Source: UBA6022 sp036382575 (GTDB lineage: Bacteria > Patescibacteriota > Saccharimonadia > Saccharimonadales > Saccharimonadaceae). Taken from it: a DNA stretch of 64,000 nucleotides. The notes under the pieces were generated by a model that was not told where the DNA came from, made no database searches, and worked only from the letters and a program-made list of their open reading frames with translations. Position 1 is the first letter of the stretch, and every line of letters starts with the position of its first letter. This document shows positions 16,055 through 23,613 of this stretch, piece by piece. Location: contig DASVHL010000073.1 in the NCBI GenBank assembly GCA_036382575.1, positions 1-64,000 on the forward strand, written 5' to 3'. A program made the position numbers and the translations under genes.

Positions 16055-18295
16055 ATGGCTAAAAGAAAAAAATCTACTCGCTCTCGTAAATCAAAAGCAT
16101 CAGCCGCTCCGCAGCATAGCCTACCGAATGGATTTTGGTCTCAGGTCTGGGCAGTTGGCTTAATTGCTATTTCGATTTTATTTGTCGTGACCTGGTTTGG
16201 GGCAGGTGGTCCAGTCCTCGAATGGCTCCACGGAGCTGCTGTTGCCAGTATCGGCTACGCCGAATATATTATTCCAGTTCTCTTTGTTTACATTGCTGTT
16301 GAAATTTTCCGAGCCGAAAACAATCGTTTACCAGCCGTCGTTAAGTTCGCGACAATTTTGCTGATCGTTTGGTTCGCTGGATTATTCGGTCTGATGAAAA
16401 GTAATGGGCGCACGACAGGTGGCTGGGTTGGCGATAGTGCTAACAACGCCATGCTTGCTATGGTTGATAGTGGTGTCGGTGCCTTTATCTACATTTTATT
16501 TATTATTATTACGACGTTATTTGTCCTGCGTGTTTCACCCATTACAGTTATCAAGAAATTGTGGGAAATGTCACGACGCGACTTGGCTGAACAAGAAGAA
16601 AACATCAAAGTCATGCGTAAGGTCGCTGCAGCTGACGCACCAAAACCATCAACGATTGGTGAATTGAAACTAAATGCCGGTGTGCCAATGCTTGATGCAA
16701 GTGAAGTTGCCGCCGAAGAGAAGAAGAGCCTGCGCCGTTCAAGCATAAAGGGCAGTGTCCAACAGGATAAAGCAGCCGAAGACCAAGCCGCATTAGTTAC
16801 TGTTAGCGATCCGAACTGGCAAGCACCAAGTGTTGATTTGCTCGAGAAAAAACAATCGCCAGCTGATGCTGGTGATGTGCAGCAGAATGCCCAGACAATT
16901 CGCGATACACTTGCTGAATTTAATATCGATGTTGAAATGGAAGGCGCTAATATTGGTCCAAAGGTGACTCAGTACACCTTGAAACCGCCAAGTGGCGTCA
17001 AACTCACGCGTATTACCGCGCTTGAGACAAACATTGCTCTTAACCTAGCAGCACAGAGTCTTCGCATCGAAGCGCCAATCCCTGGCCAGCGTGCCGTTGG
17101 TATCGAAGTGCCTAACCGCAAAGCAGCCGACGTGCGTTTGCATGGTATTTTGACAGCTAAACAGTGGCGCAATAACCATGAGCCACTGAGTTTTGCGATT
17201 GGTAAAGATATTTCTGGTGAAGCGGTTGTTGGCGAGCTTAATAAAATGCCTCACTTGTTGATCGCTGGTCAGACTGGTTCTGGTAAGTCAGTTATGATCA
17301 ATACCTTGCTCACAAGCCTCTTGTATCGCAACAGCCCAAGTGAAATGAAACTTATTTTGGTCGACCCAAAGCAAGTGGAAATGGCACCATACGAAGATAT
17401 TCCACATCTGTTAACACCGATTATTACCGAACCCGAAAAGACGATTAGTGCGCTGAAATGGGCAGTTAATGAAATGGAGCGCCGCTACAAGCTGCTCGCT
17501 GCTGAAAAGATCCGCGACATCAAGAGTTACAACCAAAAGATCCAATCTGGTAGCAAAAAGCTATCAGTCGAAGACGAAGATGGTAACGAGCAACGCGTCG
17601 ATGAAGGCGCTATGCCGTATATCGTGATTGTGATCGATGAGTTAGCTGATTTGATGATGGTGGCCTCGCGTGACGTCGAAGCCTTGATCGTGCGTTTGGC
17701 GCAAAAGGCTCGTGCCGTTGGTATTCACTTGGTACTGGCAACTCAGCGTCCATCGGTTGACGTTATTACCGGTTTGATTAAGGCCAACGTGCCGGCTCGT
17801 ATTGCCTTTACCGTAGCCTCACAGATTGATAGCCGCACAATTCTTGACCAGGCGGGTGCTGAAAAGCTCCTCGGGCAAGGTGACATGTTGATCCTGACGC
17901 CAGCTATGAGCAAACCAAAACGTATCCAGGGTGCCTGGGTGATGGACGAAGAAGTCATCAAGATTACCGATCATTTGCGTATGCAGTCAGCGCCACAGTA
18001 CAACGATGAGATTATTTCTCAGCCTGTGCAGCTGAACGGCAAGGGTGGTGTTGTCATGGACTTTGACGGCGGCGGTGATGACGATATGTACAAAGACGCA
18101 CTTCGCGTGGTGGTTGATAGTGGCAAGGCAAGCACCAGTCTGTTGCAACGACGCCTCCGTATTGGTTATGCCCGCGCTGCCCGTATCATCGAGCAGATGG
18201 AAGAGCAGGGCGTGATTGGTGCAGCAGACGGCTCTCGTCCGCGTGATGTACTGATCAACAGCCTAGATGAACTTGGCAGCAGCGACGATCTGTAG
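16055..18295 (+). CDS. ftsK: DNA translocase FtsK
   Basis: FtsK pumps DNA at the septum and helps resolve chromosome dimers with Xer recombinases. The 746-residue protein has a basic start, about four membrane helices (residues 30-165), a short linker, then the motor: alpha/beta domains with Walker A GQTGSGKS near residue 408 and Walker B VIVIDELADLMM near 530, and the TQRPSVDVITGLIKANVPARIAF block. The C-terminal 75 residues (RVVVDSGKASTSLLQRRLRIGYARAARII) are the gamma winged-helix that reads polarity signals. A Xer-type recombinase is encoded at 40494-41408. Confidence 0.97.
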   Translation: MAKRKKSTRSRKSKASAAPQHSLPNGFWSQVWAVGLIAISILFVVTWFGAGGPVLEWLHGAAVASIGYAEYIIPVLFVYIAVEIFRAENNRLPAVVKFATILLIVWFAGLFGLMKSNGRTTGGWVGDSANNAMLAMVDSGVGAFIYILFIIITTLFVLRVSPITVIKKLWEMSRRDLAEQEENIKVMRKVAAADAPKPSTIGELKLNAGVPMLDASEVAAEEKKSLRRSSIKGSVQQDKAAEDQAALVTVSDPNWQAPSVDLLEKKQSPADAGDVQQNAQTIRDTLAEFNIDVEMEGANIGPKVTQYTLKPPSGVKLTRITALETNIALNLAAQSLRIEAPIPGQRAVGIEVPNRKAADVRLHGILTAKQWRNNHEPLSFAIGKDISGEAVVGELNKMPHLLIAGQTGSGKSVMINTLLTSLLYRNSPSEMKLILVDPKQVEMAPYEDIPHLLTPIITEPEKTISALKWAVNEMERRYKLLAAEKIRDIKSYNQKIQSGSKKLSVEDEDGNEQRVDEGAMPYIVIVIDELADLMMVASRDVEALIVRLAQKARAVGIHLVLATQRPSVDVITGLIKANVPARIAFTVASQIDSRTILDQAGAEKLLGQGDMLILTPAMSKPKRIQGAWVMDEEVIKITDHLRMQSAPQYNDEIISQPVQLNGKGGVVMDFDGGGDDDMYKDALRVVVDSGKASTSLLQRRLRIGYARAARIIEQMEEQGVIGAADGSRPRDVLINSLDELGSSDDL

Positions 18296-18324
18296 ATGGC
18301 GTCGCTGCAAATAAGACGATTATT

Positions 18325-18348
18325 CACCCCTCTGTCGCCAGAGGGGTG
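18325..18348 (+). terminator. Hairpin after ftsK
   Basis: CACCCCTCTG (18325-18334) pairs perfectly with CAGAGGGGTG (18339-18348) across a TCGC loop. The T tract after it is weak. Confidence 0.65.
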
Positions 18349-18369
18349 GTATTTATCCACAGTTTTTGC

Positions 18370-18375
18370 TATACT
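18370..18375 (+). promoter_or_regulatory. Extended -10 of the rpsF operon
   Basis: TGCTATACT is an extended -10 and predicts a start near 18382, with a leader of about 60 bases ending in GAGGAGG before rpsF. Confidence 0.6.
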
Positions 18376-18441
18376 TAACAGGTTATCAACTCGGCTTATA
18401 CCAGATATAAGCATCCATAAGGATTCCAGAGGAGGAAATCT

Positions 18442-18795
18442 ATGAAAGAATACGAACTAACCGTTCTGATTCACCCTGATCTCGAAGCAGATCTAGAAAC
18501 TCCACTTGCCAAGGTCCGTGATATTATCACGACTGCTGGCGGTGAAATTGTAAAAGAAGACAACTGGGGCAAGAAAAAACTTGCATACAAAATCAATCGT
18601 CAAGATTTTGCTGTCTACGTGTACTTTGATGTAAAGCTTCCAGCTGATGCACCACTAAAGATCAGCAACACATTTAACATTACCGAAGAAGTAATCCGTT
18701 ACCTTCTTGTTACTGTTGATGAAAAGGGCCGCAAAGCTCTTGAGGAAGCTAAAGCTAACGCGTCAACTGAGTCTGACGCAAAAGAAGAGGAATAA
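18442..18795 (+). CDS. rpsF: 30S ribosomal protein S6
   Basis: The 117-residue protein matches S6: KEYELTVLIHPDLEAD at the start, then GGEIVKEDNWGKKKLAYKINRQDFAVYVYFDV and EEVIRYLLVTVDEK. S6 binds the platform of the 30S subunit together with S18. An acidic C-terminal tail (ESDAKEEE) is typical. AGAGGAGG lies 8 bases before the ATG. It leads the rpsF-ssb-rpsR operon, a very conserved bacterial order. Confidence 0.97.
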   Translation: MKEYELTVLIHPDLEADLETPLAKVRDIITTAGGEIVKEDNWGKKKLAYKINRQDFAVYVYFDVKLPADAPLKISNTFNITEEVIRYLLVTVDEKGRKALEEAKANASTESDAKEEE

Positions 18796-18801
18796 TCTAC
18801 C

Positions 18802-19251
18802 ATGGCTAAAAGTATCAACCAAGTTATCTTGATGGGCCGTTTAACACGTGACCCTGAAATGCGCACCACTTCAACAGGCAAGACTATTGCTAGCTTTAGT
18901 ATTGCGGTTGATCGCGGCGGCCAGGAAGATGCAGCTGACTTTTTCGATGTTACGGCATGGGAAAAGCTTGGTGAACTAGTAAACCAGTACCTTAGCAAGG
19001 GACGTCGCTGTTTAGTACAAGGCCGTTTGCGCCAAGATAGCTGGGATGACAAAGAAACTGGCAAGAAGCGTTCTAAGGTAGAAGTCGTCGCAACTGACGT
19101 TACTTTCCTTGACGGTCCTGCTGGCGAAGGTGGTGGAAATGGTGGTTCAAACAACTACCCATCAAACAGTGGTTCATCTAAAAAATCTGACGATGTTGTT
19201 ATTGAAGACATCGACGACAAACCAATTGATTTAAGCGAGATTCCTTTCTAG
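18802..19251 (+). CDS. ssb: Single-stranded DNA-binding protein
   Basis: SSB coats single-stranded DNA and recruits repair and replication proteins. Residues 1-110 form the OB fold (INQVILMGRLTRDPEMRTT, FFDVTAWEKLGELVNQYLSKG, VQGRLRQDSW). A Gly/Asn/Ser linker follows, and the acidic C-terminus ends DLSEIPF, the partner-binding tip. It lies 6 bases after rpsF and 23 before rpsR. Confidence 0.97.
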   Translation: MAKSINQVILMGRLTRDPEMRTTSTGKTIASFSIAVDRGGQEDAADFFDVTAWEKLGELVNQYLSKGRRCLVQGRLRQDSWDDKETGKKRSKVEVVATDVTFLDGPAGEGGGNGGSNNYPSNSGSSKKSDDVVIEDIDDKPIDLSEIPF

Positions 19252-19274
19252 GAATAATTTAGGAGAATATTAGA

Positions 19275-19478
19275 ATGGCTATTAAGCGATTTAAACGAGA
19301 TACCCCAGCGTACTTTGATTACAAAGACGTTAAAACATTGCAACGATTTATTAACATCTACGGCCAAATTGAGCCAATTGCAAAGACTGGCCTTAGTGCT
19401 AAGCAACAGCGTCAACTAGCTGGTGCTATCAAACGTGCACGTCACCTTGCATTGCTTCCATTTGTTACCCAAGGCTAA
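19275..19478 (+). CDS. rpsR: 30S ribosomal protein S18
   Basis: The 67-residue protein carries the S18 core: FDYKDVKTLQRFINIYGQIEP, KTGLSAKQQRQLAGAIKRARHLALLPF. No zinc cysteines are present, so it is the zinc-free form. It is the third gene of the rpsF-ssb-rpsR operon, with AGGAG about 8 bases before the ATG. Confidence 0.97.
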   Translation: MAIKRFKRDTPAYFDYKDVKTLQRFINIYGQIEPIAKTGLSAKQQRQLAGAIKRARHLALLPFVTQG

Positions 19479-19495
19479 TTGGTAAATGGTATTTG

Positions 19496-19520
19496 GCAGG
19501 TGAGCGTTTCGTCCACCTGC
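19496..19520 (+). terminator. Possible hairpin terminator after rpsR
   Basis: GCAGGTG pairs with CACCTGC across an 11-base loop. There is no T tract, so it may only attenuate or protect the 3' end. Confidence 0.4.
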
Positions 19521-19564
19521 TATCTACGACTTACTAATTACGATATATCGAAAGGACTATTATT

Positions 19565-20125
19565 ATGTATCAACCAACTGATTTAAAAAAAGGCGTTGTC
19601 TGCCAAATCGACGGTAAACCTTACCGCGTGATCGACTACAACCAAAAAGTTATGGGTCGTGGTGGTAGCATTGTGAATGTAAAACTACGCAATCTTATCG
19701 ATGGTAATATTATTCCTAAGACCTTCAAGGGCCAGGATAAAATCGAACGTGCTGAAGTGAACACAAAAACTGTTCAGTATCTATACAAAGACTCTGACCT
19801 CTATTATTTTATGGATCCAGGGACGTTTGAGCAGTTTGAACTATCTAATGAAACGGTTGATACAGCTGCTGGCTACCTAAAAGAAGGTGACGAACTTGGC
19901 CTTCAATTCTTTGGTGATCGTGTGATTAATGTTGAGCTTCCAAAGAACCTCTACCTCGAAGTTACCTACGCAGAAGACGTTGTGAAGGGCGATACTACCA
20001 GCAGCGTTCTGAAAGATGCCACACTTGAAACGGGTATCATTGTGAAGGTGCCTTCATTTATTAAAACTGGTGATATCGTGTCAGTCGACACGGCAACTGG
20101 TGAATACCGCGAACGTAAAAAATAA
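19565..20125 (+). CDS. efp: Elongation factor P
   Basis: EF-P relieves ribosomes stalled at polyproline. The 186-residue protein has the three beta-barrel domains: the KOW-like domain (residues 1-62), GDELGLQFFGDRVINVELPK in the second, and GIIVKVPSFIKTGDIVSVDTATGEY in the third, which holds the EF-P signature. The loop that reaches the peptidyl-transferase centre reads KVMGRGGS with Arg32 at the tip, where E. coli has modified Lys34. Neither EpmA nor EarP is encoded here. AAAGGA precedes the ATG; tlyA overlaps its stop by one base. Confidence 0.95.
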   Translation: MYQPTDLKKGVVCQIDGKPYRVIDYNQKVMGRGGSIVNVKLRNLIDGNIIPKTFKGQDKIERAEVNTKTVQYLYKDSDLYYFMDPGTFEQFELSNETVDTAAGYLKEGDELGLQFFGDRVINVELPKNLYLEVTYAEDVVKGDTTSSVLKDATLETGIIVKVPSFIKTGDIVSVDTATGEYRERKK

Positions 20126-20850
20126 TGACGAAACAACGCCTAGATATTGAACTAACAAAACGCGGCATAACGACCAGTCGTTCGCAGTCTGAAAGTTGGA
20201 TCAAGCTAGGTAAAGTAACTGTTGATGGCAAAGTGATCACTAAGCCTGGTCATTTTGTGCGTGAAGATAGTGCTATTAAATTATCTGCCAAAGAGCAGTA
20301 TGTCAGCCGCGCTGGGCTTAAACTTGCTAGTGTTGCTGAAGTCCTGGGTATGGATTTTCGAGATAAAATTGTACTCGACGTTGGTAGTAGTACGGGCGGC
20401 TTTACGGACTACGCCTTGAAACATGGTGCAAAAAAAGTATACGCCGTTGATGTTGGAACCGACCAATTACATCCTAGCTTGAAGGGCCATCCAAAGATTC
20501 GCTTGCATGAAAAAACCGATATCCGCGACTTTTACATCAAGAACGAAACGCCGGATATTATTGTTATCGACGTCTCGTTTATTAGCCTTCGTGAGATTTT
20601 GCCACACCTCGTAAACTTCTTGAGTAATCCTACTACTCAGGTTGCTGCAATGGTCAAGCCACAATTCGAAGCAGGCAAAGATCAGACGAATAAAGGAATT
20701 ATTAAAAACGACGCAATACGTCGCCAAATCCTTCGTGACTTTGAAATGTGGGCCAAGCAGTACTTTGTTATCAAAGACAAACGCGACAGTGATGTCGCGG
20801 GTGCCAAGGGTAATCAAGAACGCTTCTATTTATTGCAGCGTTTAAAATAG
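20125..20850 (+). CDS. tlyA: TlyA-type rRNA 2'-O-methyltransferase
   Basis: The 241-residue protein has an N-terminal S4 RNA-binding domain (residues 1-60: RLDIELTKRGITTSRSQSESWI) followed by an FtsJ-like methyltransferase fold with motif I VLDVGSSTGGFTDYAL, DIIVIDVSFISLREILPHL and the late AMVKPQFEAG block. TlyA methylates the ribose of cytidines in 16S and 23S rRNA; homologues are often named hemolysin A. Translational coupling with efp (TAATG) puts both in a translation operon. Confidence 0.93.
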   Translation: MTKQRLDIELTKRGITTSRSQSESWIKLGKVTVDGKVITKPGHFVREDSAIKLSAKEQYVSRAGLKLASVAEVLGMDFRDKIVLDVGSSTGGFTDYALKHGAKKVYAVDVGTDQLHPSLKGHPKIRLHEKTDIRDFYIKNETPDIIVIDVSFISLREILPHLVNFLSNPTTQVAAMVKPQFEAGKDQTNKGIIKNDAIRRQILRDFEMWAKQYFVIKDKRDSDVAGAKGNQERFYLLQRLK

Positions 20851-21930
20851 CTAAACGTTAAATCGGAATTCAACAATGTCACCAGGACGCATGACATACT
20901 CTTTGCCCTCAGTGCGCATTTTGCCAGCGCTCTTGGCGGCGGTTTCGCTACCAGCAGCCATCAGGTCGTCGAAATCAACAATTTGTGCGGCGATAAATCC
21001 ACGCTCGAAATCACCGTGAATGACACCGGCTGCCTGTGGGGCAGTAGCACCTTGCTTAATGGTCCAGGCACGAACTTCTTTTGGCCCAGCCGTTAGGTAA
21101 CTTTGTAGGCCTAGCGTGTCATAGGCGGCATGGATCATTTGCAAGAGTCCGGTTTCTTTGACGCCGTAACTTTCAAGTAACTCAATAGCATCGGCTTCAT
21201 CCAGGCCTTTGATTTCTTCTTCGAGTTTTGCGCAAACAAAGAGTGATTGAGCAGGAGAAACGAGTGCTGCGAGCTCCTGTTTCTTTGCCTCGTCAACGAG
21301 TGTATCTTCGTCGACGTTAAAGGCATAAATCACTGGCTTTGCAGTCAGTAGGTGCAGGTCGGCAATCAGTTCGGTATTTAAATCACCCAGTGATGATAGT
21401 GGCGTACCTGCCTTTAGATGATCGAGTAGACTTTGTAGGTAATCAGCTTGGGCGCGTAGGGCAGGCTTAGCCTTGGCTTCTTTAGCGACCTTTGGTAAAC
21501 GAGTCTCGATTGTCTGCATGTCGGCAAGAATTAGTTCGGTGTTGATGACTTCGATATCATCACGTGGATCAACCTTATCTGACACGTGAACCACATCACC
21601 GCCGTGAAAGGCGCGAACAATATGGACGATTGCATCGCAGTTACGAATATTGGCCAGGAACTTATTGCCGAGGCCTTCGCCCTTGCTGGCACCAGCGACC
21701 AGGCCAGCGATATCTACAAAGGTAACTGTTGCAGGAATAATTTTAGTTGAACCATATAAGTCGGCCAGTTTTTGTAAACGGCCATCAGGAACAGGAACAA
21801 TTCCGGTGTTCGGCTCGATTGTTGCGAACGGATAATTAGCCGCCAAAATATCGTTATTAGTCAGGGCGTTAAATAGGGTAGATTTGCCAACGTTAGGTAA
21901 ACCAACGATGCCGATAGATAGTGAACTCAT
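20851..21930 (-). CDS. ychF: Redox-regulated ATPase YchF (Obg family)
   Basis: YchF is a universal P-loop ATPase that binds ribosomes. The 359-residue protein has GIVGLPNVGKSTLFNAL, FATIEPNTG, VTFVDIAGLVAGASKGEGLGN, NVDED for base recognition, and a C-terminal TGS domain (EVRAWTIKQGATAPQAAGVIH, VDFDDLMAAGS). The start at 21930 (MSSLSIG) is preferred over upstream codons by homology. On the minus strand an extended -10 TGGTATACT lies about 8 bases before it, indicating a leaderless mRNA. Its 5' end takes part in the direct repeat described at 21908-21990. Confidence 0.95.
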   Translation of the reverse strand: MSSLSIGIVGLPNVGKSTLFNALTNNDILAANYPFATIEPNTGIVPVPDGRLQKLADLYGSTKIIPATVTFVDIAGLVAGASKGEGLGNKFLANIRNCDAIVHIVRAFHGGDVVHVSDKVDPRDDIEVINTELILADMQTIETRLPKVAKEAKAKPALRAQADYLQSLLDHLKAGTPLSSLGDLNTELIADLHLLTAKPVIYAFNVDEDTLVDEAKKQELAALVSPAQSLFVCAKLEEEIKGLDEADAIELLESYGVKETGLLQMIHAAYDTLGLQSYLTAGPKEVRAWTIKQGATAPQAAGVIHGDFERGFIAAQIVDFDDLMAAGSETAAKSAGKMRTEGKEYVMRPGDIVEFRFNV

Positions 21931-21990
21931 AGTATGTAGTATACCATAACAGGGGTGAATATTGACAAAATAGATAAAATTTGCTATAAT
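21908..21990. repeat. Imperfect direct repeat, copy A (ychF 5' end plus promoter)
   Basis: This copy spans the first codons of ychF and the intergenic region up to the -10 box of the ankyrin gene. It matches 23412-23490: 22 of 23 identical bases at 21908-21930, then TAACAGGGGT at identical spacing, then the promoter boxes. Confidence 0.75.
21962..21990 (+). promoter_or_regulatory. Promoter of the ankyrin-methyltransferase pair
   Basis: TTGACA, 17 bases and TATAAT form a full-consensus promoter with a start near 21997 and a leader of about 45 bases. Confidence 0.85.
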
Positions 21991-22042
21991 CATTCACAGG
22001 ATTTACTAAAAACAAAAAGTATTAATAACTAGGAAAAACAAA

Positions 22043-22594
22043 ATGAACGAACAGGCGCCACATACATTTCAGGACCCAGAAGTACAATTAGCTAACCTTG
22101 ATGAGGTTGTTGATACGATAGAAGACTCTGTAATTGTCGAATCTTTATCTGATAATCAAGAGCAGGCGCACGACCTCGAAACTAAGACATTACTTGGTGG
22201 CTTAGCTCTTGGTGCCGAAGTGGCTACAGCTGAAGATCAACCGGCTGAAGTAAAAGAAGACGTGAATCCAAACGAATTAAGTAAGCGGATGGATCACGCT
22301 ATTCAATACGGTACGCCTGGTGATTTGGAAGTCCTGTTCGATAATGGCATGGATATCAACCAAGAGGACTTTGAAGGCAGAACAGCCTTAATGATGTATG
22401 CAGCGATGGGTAAAGTAGCAGCCGTTGAGATGCTACTTGCGCGTGGAGCAGATATAAATCGGGTCTATATGTATCATGGCAGGAAACCTAATACGGCCTT
22501 AGACGCAGCTAATCAGACGGGCAATAAAGCGATAGCAGATATGTTGATTTCTCTTGGTGCCAAAACTGGTAAAGAACTATCTTCTACCGAGTAA
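22043..22594 (+). CDS. Ankyrin-repeat protein
   Basis: The 183-residue protein has an acidic N-terminal half without clear structure (residues 1-80, with QEQAHDLETKTLLGGLALG) and about three ankyrin repeats from residue 85: MDHAIQYGTPGDLEVLFDNGMDINQ, EGRTALMMYAAMGKVAAVEMLLARGADIN and a last one ending MLISLGAK. Ankyrin repeats bind other proteins. There is no signal peptide. The methyltransferase gene follows 12 bases later in the same transcript. Patescibacterial and symbiont ankyrin proteins sometimes act on hosts, but nothing here shows export. Confidence 0.85.
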   Translation: MNEQAPHTFQDPEVQLANLDEVVDTIEDSVIVESLSDNQEQAHDLETKTLLGGLALGAEVATAEDQPAEVKEDVNPNELSKRMDHAIQYGTPGDLEVLFDNGMDINQEDFEGRTALMMYAAMGKVAAVEMLLARGADINRVYMYHGRKPNTALDAANQTGNKAIADMLISLGAKTGKELSSTE

Positions 22595-22606
22595 TCAGAC
22601 AAAAGA

Positions 22607-23329
22607 ATGGAAATACCTAACCAGTCAGCCCAATCGGGAACAGCCTCTTATCCTGAATCTCTTCAAAATAGAATAGAGGAGAGCAGGTTGTTTGAAGCTA
22701 TGCAGAACGCCGACGCTGTGACTGTAGAGTTTGGTACTGGTGACGCACCTCTGTTTAGTGCTCAGGACACTGTTAAGTATGATTCAGATAATTTGTACAT
22801 AGGTATTAATGTTGATTCTAAGCAACACGATTATTTAGCTAGTCGCGTCGATGATATTCAAGGGCTTGCAGTCTTGGCCAACTTTGAAGATAAAGTGATT
22901 GAAAAACTTCCTATTCCTAACGCGTCGGTAGATCTTGTTTTCATGGCTAATGTTCTTGGCGAGCCAGAGAGTGAATACATTATGCATGATTTTAAGAATG
23001 CAAAAGGCAAGTATATGGGGAGTTCTACTATTGAGTCAAAAGTGCAAACACTCCATGAGTCAGCACGAATACTTAAGGATGCTGGACATCTTGTCATTTT
23101 GGAAAATAACACACCGTACATGACCTGGCCTAGTCGAAAAGAGCCGTATGCAGATACGGTTAAACTTTTGACGACTGCAGGGCTCGAGATTGTTGATGCG
23201 ATTGATCAAAGCGATGAAGACTGGAACGATATAGTAAGTCAATATGCTAGTCCGAATCAAGGCTGGAGTGATCTTAGTTATCTAATTGTCGCAAAAAAGT
23301 CTAAACAAGAATTTACAGATATTCAGTAG
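22607..23329 (+). CDS. Class I SAM-dependent methyltransferase-like protein
   Basis: This 240-residue protein shows a Rossmann methyltransferase outline: motif I region VTVEFGTGDAPLFSAQ, an acidic second strand (YIGINVDSKQHD), motif IV region LPIPNASVDLVFMANVLGEPE and a helix-strand pair ending AGHLVILENNTPYMTWPS. The substrate is unknown. GCN5-like or other folds are unlikely. It follows the ankyrin gene closely, so both are probably co-expressed from the 21962 promoter. Gene starts with weak ribosome signals (AAAAGAATGG). Confidence 0.75.
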   Translation: MEIPNQSAQSGTASYPESLQNRIEESRLFEAMQNADAVTVEFGTGDAPLFSAQDTVKYDSDNLYIGINVDSKQHDYLASRVDDIQGLAVLANFEDKVIEKLPIPNASVDLVFMANVLGEPESEYIMHDFKNAKGKYMGSSTIESKVQTLHESARILKDAGHLVILENNTPYMTWPSRKEPYADTVKLLTTAGLEIVDAIDQSDEDWNDIVSQYASPNQGWSDLSYLIVAKKSKQEFTDIQ

Positions 23330-23411
23330 AATGTTTTGAGTAGCCTCGTTTATTTGGGGCTTTTGGCATGTTCAGTTTTAATTCAAAAGGTAGTTGATTT
23401 ACGAACTTGCC

Positions 23412-23490
23412 ATGCCGATAGGTAGTGAACTCATGTCAATAACTATAACGTAACAGGGGTATTTACAAATTAAGTAAAAAATGCTATTAT
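23412..23490. repeat. Imperfect direct repeat, copy B
   Basis: A decayed copy of the ychF 5' end and divergent promoter. It keeps a 23-base block with one mismatch, the TAACAGGGGT block, and a usable promoter, but no downstream ychF sequence. Together with copy A it brackets the ankyrin-methyltransferase pair. Confidence 0.75.
23462..23490 (+). promoter_or_regulatory. Promoter of the LAXTG surface protein
   Basis: TTTACA and TATTAT are 17 bases apart, within repeat copy B and at the place that corresponds to the consensus promoter in copy A. Confidence 0.65.
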
Positions 23491-23613
23491 AAACGACAAG
23501 TGTGCGGATCTTGAGGTGAGAGCTTTTGGACTATGCGCGCACGAGCTAGGGTGACTTACCCTCGCTCTTTAACATCTATTCGAACTATTTATCAATTATC
23601 GATTGGGGTCATT

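Noticed and set aside
18353..18361. Perfect DnaA box TTATCCACA upstream of rpsF, and a second at 58673-58681
   Set aside because: Two isolated boxes are close to what chance gives in 64 kb. No cluster, no dnaA or dnaN and no unwinding element is nearby, so an origin cannot be claimed.
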